64,000 nucleotides of DNA from Phoronis australis (taxonomy: Eukaryota; Phoronida; Phoronidae). The notes beneath the pieces were generated by a model, which made no database searches, had not been told where the DNA came from, and saw only the letters and a list, made by a program, of their open reading frames with translations. Both the position numbers and the translations under genes were made by a program. The stretch covers positions 843,452 through 907,451 of the forward strand of contig NMRA01000003.1 of assembly GCA_002633005.1 (NCBI GenBank), given 5' to 3'. Below are positions 37,401-49,400 of this stretch, one piece after another. Position 1 is the stretch's first letter. Every line of letters begins with the position of its first letter.

Positions 37401-40400
37401 CCGAAGTTCAACGTCGTCCGTCGTCAGCTTCATAGGAACACATCTGCCAAATCTCATCAAGTTCCTCTCAGGGGTTTAGGAGATACAGCTGCAGACGCCC
37501 GGATACAGCTGCGGACGCCTAGACGCCCAGACAGAGATGACGGCAATATGCGACCACATATTAATATGTAAGCGCATAATAAAAAGTAGACTTTGTGTTT
37601 TCTTGAGTTTTCAAAAGAAAAACGACAGACTTCATCGCAATTTATTCATGTTTAAAAGCTTATAAACCGCTATGGTACTTCACTTCACTTTGAGTGAAGC
37701 ATATGGTGAAATCTTAGACAAAAATAATTGCCAAAATTGCTCTTCTTCCATTTTTCAAGGGCTTCTACCATTGTTGTGAATGCCCACAAGTTTTCAAAAT
37801 ACGGTCTTTTGGTTGCAATGGTTACAGAACCTGAATACCGCAATTGCGTAATTCTGGTATTGCATATCATTTATGAAAAATGAGAAAATAAATTCACCCT
37901 TCTGCCATTTTGTGTCCTAAGACTTTACTGTACCTATAGGTTGAGAATTAGCCAATCATAGACTGGACAAGACATTAATGGACTTTCTTGAAGGGTACGA
38001 ACTTGGAAGATTTGAGACATTTTTTGAATGAAATGAATGGGAGAATTGACGGAGACAACTGCCCAGTTGTTAGTGACTATCCACAGAGCCTCCACATTTG
38101 ACTGGATCACAAAATAGTTCAATTTATTCCAAAATAAGTTTTGTGTGAGAAATCGGTTGCAACAGCTTATCTTTATATAATATGTACATATCATTGTTTG
38201 GAAACTGAGGAATATTTTATCAACTGAGCGTGATGGAAATACCTAAAATGTCAACTTCTGTTTTGAAAGCTACCCATGAAATTAATGTCAAATCATACAA
38301 TGATTATCTTCCCACAAAAACGCATTCCGTTTCTAAAATTTTTAACCAACTCCCTTGAAACTTACCTTTTTTCTAACAAAGCTTTGCCGTCCGTTATGGC
38401 GAGGACGAGTCATGTTGGAAATGGTTACAAACTTAATGGTGCCTTTCTGACCTTTTGTGCCCTGCATGCAAAATAGGGAAGCAATCATGGAAAAAAGCAG
38501 ATATCACATGCAGAACTAACAACTATTTGAGGTGCAGTGTGCAGGAATACCTTAAAGCCAGGTACACCAGGGAGTCCTGGGGGTCCAGGGGGGCCCACCG
38601 GACCTGGGCGGACCCCACCAAATATGGAGTTACTGCTTTCACCCTTCTCGCCCTGAATAAAACAAAATGTGGTTTGATTAATGTTGAGCTCAATTATTGG
38701 ATGGCACTGTCTTTCGACTTGATGTTCAGTTCTTCAATGAAAAAATTTCCAGAGTCTTTACGAATTTAGAAATGAAGCCCACCTTAAATCAAGACAAAGA
38801 AATAATTAAAGCTGATGTACATAATTGCTCAGAAAATCTGAAATCTGACTTAATCAGTGAATAAGCGTCTGATGATCTTGCTGGTGATGACTGGTTGTGC
38901 CTGTATGTCATGCATTGGTAACCACTCACTTTAACACCTGCCAATCCAGGTGATCCAGGTGACCCATCAGCTCCTGGCAGACCATCCATTCCATCCATTC
39001 CATCCATTCCTGGCTCACCGCGCTCACCATTAAGACCCTGCGGTCCTCTTGGACCAGGAGGTCCAATACCACCAGGATATCCACTCTTGCCGATGTCGCC
39101 CTTTTCTCCTGGCATGCCTTTCTGTCCAGGAGATCCCTTTGTGCCAGGTAATCCATCCATGCTGGGTTCACCTTTGGGTCCCTCCAACCCATCCTTTCCA
39201 GGTAAGCCTCGAGCACCAGGTAACCCATCCCTGCCCGGTTCACCATTCATCCCATCCAAACCGTCCTCACCAGGTAATCCATCTTGCCCAGGTATGCCAT
39301 CAAAGCCAGGATCACCTCGATCCCCCTTCTCCCCTGAGTCACCTCTATCTCCTTTTTCCCCACGGCCAGCTATAGCACCTGGCTGACCAGGTATGCCTGA
39401 TTCACCTTTATCACCTTTCATGCCAACAATTGCTGGTCCTATGGGACCCTGCAAGTCAACATGTAACACGGGATGATTAGATACTAGATTCAATCAGACT
39501 GTAAATGCTACAAGCAAAAATACAATAATAACAAAAAATAATGATCAACCCTCAGCTGTCTCAGTACACACATCAATAGAAAAATACAAAACCATTAACA
39601 AAATATTAGCTCACTGATTGGAGGTGTAACACGTTAATCATTCAAAACAGCACATTGTCAATTAAGATCGTTAAACTAATAATACAAATAATGTCCAAAA
39701 CAAAATTCGCTAAAATCCAGTTAGCAGTAGCCTCATGCACTAACCTGTTCACCTTTGCGGCCTGGTATACCATTAATACCAGGTAAGCCTCGAGTTCCAG
39801 AATTACCTGGCTCTCCTTTTTCACCCTTAAATGAAAGAACACAACATGAAACAGATGTGTTGAAATAATAAACGTTGATCATATTTGAAAAATATAACAA
39901 AATAACATCTCACCATTTAATTAAATAAAATAGAAATTAGAATTCCATATTATTTAATTCCACCATCCCCATCATATTTTTGTGGTTTTCAATGGAAGAT
40001 GGAAACCAAACTATGCAATTAAGAATGTATTCATTTCATACCAAAATTGACGAGGTTTTCTTTGTTAAACCAGCTTTTAGCAAGTTGCACTAAACACAGT
40101 TTAACAAAGGATTTGTTTTATTACCCCCTCTAAACTATGACTACCGGAGCCCTGGATGCAGATTTTTTCCAGGTAATTTTTTAAGGATCTTTTTGCATTG
40201 GGACACAAATTTGTTGGTATTCTGAGGATTAATCCTGGAGAATTTTTATTCATGAGGAGTCCGATAGAGATTGCAAGCCAGATTGCAGTTGATTAATGAC
40301 AGCATTGCAGCCTAGACTCTGGTACTTATTTATTCTATATCAGTCTCAAAGATGTCATTTCAAGGCCTGCACTATAGAGGCTACAAAACTTTTTAGATTA

Positions 40401-43400
40401 TCAATCGCATGAGATTAGTGAAAATAATTCCTGTACAACTTGAAATACTCTTTTCCATATACCGTATATGACTGCAATAACATTTTAAAATTTTAAGAGA
40501 AAGGTCAAATCTGGAGCCCATTTAAAAAGAATTTAGTGACAGTTACCAAAATGCCAATTAAAGAGAGTATATGACTGGTACGTGTTTAACTACAAGACCA
40601 TAGCTTGCTAGCCCACTAAAAGTGGAAAAGAACGAAATTCAGAAATGACATGAACATAAACTACAAAAAGGCCCAGAAATGAATAGTAGGAAGATGCTTG
40701 AAGTTTGCACAAATAGCTGTGAACTCAAAACAGCTGACTACAATGATCATAAATTACATGCAAACAAAACAATTACATAGCAAGTGATCTAAAAGAGCAT
40801 GTCTCCATGCACAACATGAGCAGCGCAGAGCATTGATATGCACCCAGTGTATTGCAAATTGTAACGAAAATAAGGGTCTTTGCTCATTTCATAGAACATT
40901 TAAAGAGATTTACAAGTACTTGACGCAGTCCAACGATCAACGTCAGCTAGGTTTGCGTCAAATATTCTTCAGACTGCGCTATGGTTCCTCAAATTGTGGT
41001 GAATGCCAAAAAAACACTAAAACTAACACAAGGGGAGCAGGCAGAAATGGACAGACACTGTTTTCTCCTTCAGAAACATTTCTCTCAAAATTCATAAAGG
41101 TTAGGGAGCATATTCCATACCAAAGTTAATGTTAGCTGAGCTGTCGTTAACAGGAACACAAACCGACTGCTATGATGATCCTTTGAAGAACTTGATTAAA
41201 TATTGACCAGGCAGACACAATCACAGATGTCGGACAGAAAGGTGATTATAATTAGCCCCTACATATGTACACATAACGGGGTACATAAAAAGTAATTGCG
41301 ATGCCTTGCACTGCTTTGAAGACTAGATATAAACAAAGAAAAACAGAAAGACTAAATCATAATTAGGTGAAATCATACTTTTTACAACAGCCAGTTCATA
41401 ATACTTTTAATAAAGAGCATTGCCAAAAACATAGACTGACTACTTCTGCTCCATGCGCTAGCCAAACTTATACCTTTGTAAAAATTACTTCTGCAAAACC
41501 AAACGATCCATCACTCAACCTAACAGAACGCTTATTTCCCTGCAATACACGAAATAAATTTAAGAGTGATTCAAAGCTTTACCCATACAGCTGCATTTCA
41601 AAAATTGCATGAAACTCATTAGTTAATGTAATTAGATGCCTCACCTTTGATCCAGATATTGCACGTCCATCAAATCCAGGTAAACCACGCATTCCAGGTT
41701 CACCTTTCATACCCTGTAACAAAAAAGCACATGAGATAATATGCGCAATCGCTTAATAGCCAAAAGACAAATTAAAGCAGATTTTCAACATGAATACAAC
41801 AACCTGTTTCACATCTTGTCAATTATTGGGAACCTGAATCTTCCTTTACTCACCTTTTCACCTGGTATCCCTGTATATCCCTAGAAAGAGAATTTCACCT
41901 TTCAAATTTCAAGACCAGCTATCAGTTTGAGTAATAAAGCACGAAGACATTCAACTTCTCTCATTCATCAAAGCCCTGTGCAGGACCATGTTGGAAGTTA
42001 AATTCAGACAGAACATGCTTTGCAGTGAAGTATTCTGTTTAGCTCCGCTTTGTCTAGAACACTAGCTCACTTCAGTTGCCTTACATAAAGTCTCAAACAG
42101 AGCTTCAGCCAAACACAAGCTGATGCCACTGTACAAACTCTTGGGCTAAATGAGAACTGCGGTCCATAGATGCAAGAAACACACGAGACAAGAAATCTTT
42201 GCTTATGGAAAAGAAACGGGGAATTCTGTTCCATAATTTTACATCCAAGCCTCACTGACCAATCACTAAAATGACTGCCATTTTAGTTGGGTACCCTCAG
42301 TATCCAGCTCCCAAGCACCCATGCGAAACCATTTCGCATGATTTTGCATGGTCATCTGTGATTTTGATTTTTCATGACATTCTTATGTCTATTGTACACA
42401 CCCCAGGCAACGCCCTGTTTTTCTTCAATGAGACAATTTTATTCTGAAGTCAATGCCTCAGCAGGCCATTCAAGCAATCGGGTAAACAATAAGGTGCTTT
42501 CTGTTTGGGGCTTAAACTTTGAAATAATTAGCTCACCCTTTCCCCTTTCATTCCATCCAATCCAATAGGACCCTGAAATATATAATCAAAAGTATTAAAT
42601 GAAACTATATGATTTAATAACGGAAAGAATAAAAAATACAATGTGTCACCAATGGCACAAACAAAATGTAAATCAATTCACTTTCCTCAGAATCTTTTGT
42701 TGTCAATTTTGAGAAATACCTACTATGTTATCAAAACATTGTGAATCAATGACAGATTTACAAGTGTCAACAAGGACAAGGCGTGAGAGCACCAATTACT
42801 ATAAGTTGTCAGATTCTTTAATAAACCCATTTGACATAATATCTAGTCCAGGCCAGATGTGCCAAATGTTGCTTCCTGTCAACCAGGAACCATCAACAAG
42901 TAATGTATTGTATCCAGGGAGTATGAATACTGCCCAGAAACATTATTCCATTCACATCAGTGTTTATTTATAACTGACCTCTGTGATAACAGAGCTGGTG
43001 AAACACTAGTTTAACACAGATGGTAACCTAACAAACTTTTTATTTTCCACATCAAACTCACAAACAACCTTTTGTCATAATTCTTGTTGACATTATTTAC
43101 AAATGCCATGGTGCTAGAAATGTGGTCCAATTAACAGAAGCTTGAGATAAATAGAGCTTAATAGAACTGCAGTGTCTAACAGAGGCCAGCAGGTGGACAT
43201 AACAAAAACAGCCCTGGCTTCATTAGATTTTTTACAGTAATTTAGAGATCAAAGAATATTACATACTGAAGCCAACCAAGAGTATAGACACAAGGTTACA
43301 TGACATAAAGTATTTATGGTGATGGTGACCATGTATATAGACACAGGGTTGGCATGGTCAGCATGGTTGGTGACGGTGACCACGTAGACAAAAAACAAAA

Positions 43401-46400
43401 CCTAAAGACAAATTTGTTTGATCTCAAAATCATTGATTGGCCAGCTGCAGCCCTGATGTCAGCCCCAGCATGCATCTTCCGCTACCGCCTTCATTACTCA
43501 ACACCTGGATAACACTAATTAACATTCATGGCTACTGCCTAGAGGGAAGCCAGACAAGACAGAGAAATGTGTGACCTTGACCCAAGGCAGGGGCAAACAA
43601 AGTGATTTCAATATCTGCAATCATTCAAGGTAATTAAATGCATTAAAGACAGATCATGCTGAACTGAAAGTTGTTTACATGCCAGAGTCTGGAAATATAC
43701 CTCTGAAGCTGATGTAAGACATATTGGTTATGAGAGCAAGAAAGACATGTCATAAACGTACTGCTTGTACCATCTATGTAGAAACTTCTCATAAGTTAAT
43801 TAAGAAAATTGAATACAACTCACAATTGACCTTATGTTTTACGGTCCACACACACGCACGCACACACGATGTTGGTAATAACACACGTGATGTACAAAAT
43901 TTCACAGATACTTAGCCAATAAGCGATATTGATTACCATTCAAAAGCTTCAATTTTTTTTCTATCCACTTTTTGATCATGTTTAACTTGTAAACAAAAAT
44001 AAGTATATCAAAAGTAAACAAATAACTACATTTTTCACATGATTGCATATAAAACACACAAGGCTTAGATTTAATTAATTGATTCTAAGCTCATATTTGA
44101 CTTTTTAATAAAAACAAGGGTACCCATTCCACTTGGAATTAATTGATTTTGTATTAAAACCTAAGTAATTGCATCTTACTTCAGCATAAAAATAGGGTAA
44201 AACGGTCTGGTGCAGTGCTGATCAGGTCTCCTGAACCTAACTTAAATAATGCTAAATAGTCTACATAATATGAATGATTAAAATTTAATAAAAATGACAT
44301 CCTACCATGTACTTTTGTCAATGACACTAAAAATTTACAAGATCAAAATGAGTTGGAGGTCTACACTGAACTTTGTGTTCACCACACTACCGACCATTTT
44401 AAAACTCCATTTTGCCAAGTAAGTTAATATTCGGATGTTTAGTGGTGACCTGACAGCCATTATTATGACAGAATTTGAACCCACAAATAGGAATAAAAAT
44501 GCAGTCACAACACATTGTCAAATATTTCGCAGGTTTTGGAAATTTTTTCCATTCAAGTAACTGCGGAGGTATTTTAGCACTAGAAACTTTTGGAAAAAAT
44601 TATGTGTTTGGATTAATCGGTGAGCGCTGACAACGATAAGCACTTACTGTAGGCAGCCGAGAGTTCAAAAGGATCACAAATAACTAGGTCCATAACTTTC
44701 AGTGGTTAGAAATTCAAAGTGCTGCATAAAAATCTTAGTCTTAGTAATTGTTTTTAATTTTGGAGTCTTGGCTTTGTTTGACTAGGTCAAAAACATCAGA
44801 ATGACGTCATACTAAACAAGACTATACACCTTATTCACATAGTCGCCATTTTAGTAGTAAGCCTCTTTTTAAGGTTTTTGAAAATGCATTCTATGCTTAA
44901 TCACAGTGTAAAGCGTGATTTTTTCACGTCTTGTTATATTCATGTCTCGAATGCAATGTTTTTTTAAACTTAAAAAGAGGCTCACTACTAAAATGGCGAC
45001 TGCGTGAATAAGGTTTCTAGACAACTTAACTTGAGGCATCATGTTCAACAACACAGAACAGACAGAATGACTAGTTTTTGGTAGACACTGGTGCTGACCT
45101 AGTACAGGTAAAGCAGGCTACAGCACACACAACAATTATCTGGTGAGTGAGAAAGTGCAACACATATCCTATTGAAATAACATCATGTTGGCGTGAAGGC
45201 AACCTTCTTTTAACACAGACATACATTATACACCAACCCATCATTCAAATATACCACTTCTCAATCCAGCACATAATTTTGATGAAAGCTTAGTCAAGAC
45301 TTGCAGATAATTTGTGTACAATTATACATCCAAGTCCATAAAGTTATGGAAAGCCATAAAAGGAAAAATTCCAAAACACTTATTGTACTATGCAGAAATG
45401 ACAATATTGCCCAAACAATAATTCCCAATTCTCCTTAAAACAAATTCACTGGGATTTCCTTTATCACTCGAGAAATTACTCCATGTACAAAAAAGTAACA
45501 AATACCACTTATACCAAGAAACTGAGTTGTAGAAAAAATAACATATTACAAAAAAAAACATATTACAAAAAAAAAATAAAATAAAAACATCAGAAAAAAA
45601 TGATGCACAAATAAATTTCATATGCCAGGAAAATGAGACCACCCAGCTACTACCCAACAACAATACCCCAATATGGAAATGATTTTAGAACAATTTTTAT
45701 AAAAGACAAGAGACAATTTGTAATTTCAATGCTTTAATGTTCTTCAAGTCTATTAATTGGAGATGCCAGAAGTTGTTAAGACTCTTACTATTCGTTTATT
45801 AAATCACACTAGTGTATAGGCACTCGTAGTAATTTTAATATTGTGTTGGTGATTTGATGGTCTGTGCCTTGACTCATCTTGAGATCTACAGTCACTGACT
45901 AAAACAAAAATGCCCATCCGAATCAAATATGCTTTTTCAGCCTTATCCAATAGATGGAGTGCACTTTTCAAAAATGAAGTTCTCCAATTATATGCAAATT
46001 TCCTAAGAAGTTTTGAATAAAATACAGAAATTAGAATATTGTTCTGTAATACATCTCAATACTCTGAATATTGTTCTGTAATACATCTCAATACTCTGAA
46101 TATTGTTCTGTAATACACCTCAATACCCTGAATATTGTTCTGTTATATCTCAATACCCTGAATATTGTTCTGTATTAAATCTCAATACCCTGAATATTGT
46201 TCTGTAATCCATCTCAAAACCCTGAATATTGTTCTGCAATACATCTCAACATCCTGGTAATTCAGAAATTGAAAGTATCAATGTTAAAAGGAAAACTTAA
46301 AAAGTATTCAGATAAGAGAAGTGTTTGTTATAAAGTCACAAAGGAATAGCAATACCCAGTTTGATAAATAACAGACAACAGTCAGTCTCCTAATTAGTGG

Positions 46401-49400
46401 ACAATAAACACTGGTCAGTAATGAGCATGAATTTGTGTATAACAATTATATCACTGCAGAGCAATCTGGGCATTAAGCCTTAACAATGGAGTTGTCACAG
46501 GCTTTAAAAAACACTCAAAAGTATCCATGGTATAACGAGTAGGCAAAAGAATCATAAGTTAGTGAAGTGAAGTGACAAAACAGTGGCGTGCTCAGCTACA
46601 CCTCAGCACTACAGTTAAAATGCACACAATTTACAAGTCACCAACCGGAAAGCCGGGATAGCCTTGAGATCCTTTCTTTCCCTGTAAAACAAACCACAAT
46701 TTGATCGAACCACAGCTCAATAATAAATATGTGTTTTCATATACACCTTCAAATCCTCATCCACAGTATACAAGGAATTTGTATAACCAGTAGGTCAAAC
46801 AGCTAAGTGAACTGAACTTTTCAATCAAAGCATACCAGCCCAGACACAGTGAATTGAACTGTTCAATCAAAGCATGCCACCCCAGACATGTTGAATTGAA
46901 CTGTTCAATCAAAGCATCCCTGTGTCCAGACTCACTTCTTTCCAATGAAATGTCACAGCAGTGCATCTTTCCTTTAACTTTAGTCATGTCAACGCCACCA
47001 TTTTAGAAGACCAATACGGTCACAGAAATTTCGATCTCAAAACTTTCACACTGTAAATACAATTACTAACAATTCACACACTTGTGGCTTTGACAAAATG
47101 AGTAGCTATCCACTTGACTATTGATGTCTTCGTAATATTTCAACATGCACAACAACTGACGTGCAACCATATGCAGATCTTCACTCTATGATCACTCAAC
47201 TGTATGTACCAAACACAACGTATTATGCATAGCACCACCAGATGGGGTTAGAGGCTAGCTCAACACAAGCCATAACATCAAATTCCTCCCCAAATCTCAA
47301 CTGCCAGGGGACATCATAACGTCAGGACTACACCTCAAACACAAAATCTCACACAAACACCAAACGTTGAACATATGCATACCGTACAGTAGTCAAGACC
47401 TACATTCAGTTAAATTATAATAGAGCACATTATTCAGTTCCATGTAGGACCAAATAAAACTATGAATTCAAGCTCAGTCAAAGCATTTATTTTCCAAAAG
47501 TAGAAAGCCTGCAGAATTTCACATTTAATTTTAATAATCTGCCATAAATTAGGTCCCGTGACCATTTCTTTATAGTAAAATTCAGCAAAAATGTGCCTAG
47601 CTGATAGGAAAACATGAAGGGTGTCAATTACATAACCAAATTTTGTTTGATATAAATCTTCAATATGAAATCTTAAAAATGCTGTTAGTTTTCTAAACAT
47701 AACACTATTCGATAGAATGAGAATGTTTTTTCATGAAAATCTTTAAACCTCCCCATTTTTTTGACAGTTCCTAATGCAAAAAGGATATTTAAAAACATTT
47801 TTTAAAAGCATTTTGGGGAACAGTGTATACACCATAGTATCGGAAAGTTTCATATGAATCCGATCAGCCATTACTGAGATATGACATTCTGAAATTAGCC
47901 AAATTTGGACATTTTTGTTGGGTCCTAGATAACCTTAAAAGGGCTTGACCTTTGAACTTCACATTACAATAGGCCTTACGATGTACGATGTACGTTTATA
48001 TGTTTTATATTATCAACTATATCAAAAGTACATCTGGTCAGTATGCTATGTTACGTATTACTTCATTTAGTTCAACCATTTCCATAAAACCATTTCTTTT
48101 TTTAATTTGTTTGAACACAGAATTGTATCTTTAATCGTTATTTTGTTGGTTTCATGAACAGCCATTTTTTACTCAATCATCCAATCTGTTAGGCAGTTAT
48201 CTTAAGAATAATCAACAGTCAATCTCAAACCACAGCTACCTCAACCTTCCCTTGTCAAACTGGGCTTCAGTTCTTACAACAATTCTTCCCTCATGTTGTG
48301 AAAAGCATTTCCTGTTAACCAATTGCCAAGTCTCTCTGAACTGTTATTTCATGCTAAATGTGCACAGTTAAAACAAAATTCTTCATTCCATAAGCAAAAG
48401 AGCGCTCAACTGCAAACTTCATGGCAATTGCCAATTAGTCCAGCTGAAGGTTCATCTGAATGTCCTGCAATTAATCCAAAGGTGCATTCGAACGAAGGTC
48501 CATTGGTACCAAGGCAAAAAAATATTGGAAATAAAGCAGCCACGAACAGGTGTTCCATCAGAGAAACAAACTTCTGATTTAATACAACACTTAGTGCCAT
48601 AGAATTGGTCCAAATTGTTCCTTACTTGTTGAGAAGTGATTTATGAGTTTGCAAAGAACTGAACAGCCTTATAATCCTTGAGACCATGCTGTGTGGATAA
48701 AATGACATGCAACTTGTAGAGCATAGCCTAAAGCAATAACGAACTGTGAGTTCTTCTGAAGCCCTAAAATCGCCTCCAGTTTGACTCAGGAACAACAAGA
48801 CACCAATTTCATACAGGTAAGTGGTCTAAATCAAAAGTTGACTTTTGAATGGAAAGTCATGGCTTATATAAATTCCACAACTAGTGTAGGAAAGGAATAT
48901 TTTTTTGCAATAAAATTTGCATCATTCTCATTTGAGTTGAAACTTTACTTGAACAAAAATCACTGAATGCAAAATAATATCAAGTAAAAAAGATGTTAAC
49001 TGTCCTTTATACTAATGGACTTTTGAACCCAATCATCTTCAGTTTGGACTATCGACTTTCATGGCTACGAACATTCTACATAACAATGTCCCATGTTGGA
49101 TGCCAAAAACTCCAAGCTGTTGGCAAGTTCGCAAAACAACACACCTAAATATGAGTTCTCTTCCACAAAAGCCTCTGGCAGCAATTTTGCTGTACCACTG
49201 AATACAAAGTCAGTTGACATTAAATCACCATGCTTGATATAGAGCAGGTAGGTTAGAGCAACCAGTAATGCCATTCAACAGACCACACACCGACTATACG
49301 GACACATCACTCCTGTGGTCACAGGCACCAAGAGGCCCCTTTGTGGCCAACACAGACAAGCAAAACTTACAGGAAGACCAGGAGGGCCACGCAAGTCTGT

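Larger units (their letters stand above)
42573..46645. other. Large collagen intron, about 4 kb
   Basis: No Gly-X-Y exon found in this stretch. It contains a MITE at 44,828-45,014 and a 32-base tandem repeat at 46,034-46,255. Otherwise AT-rich with no supported feature. Confidence 0.6.

Noticed and set aside
39049-39386. Plus-strand Pro/Ser/His-rich frames opposite the long collagen exon
   Set aside because: They are antisense shadows of Gly-X-Y codons; the minus strand has the splice sites and register.
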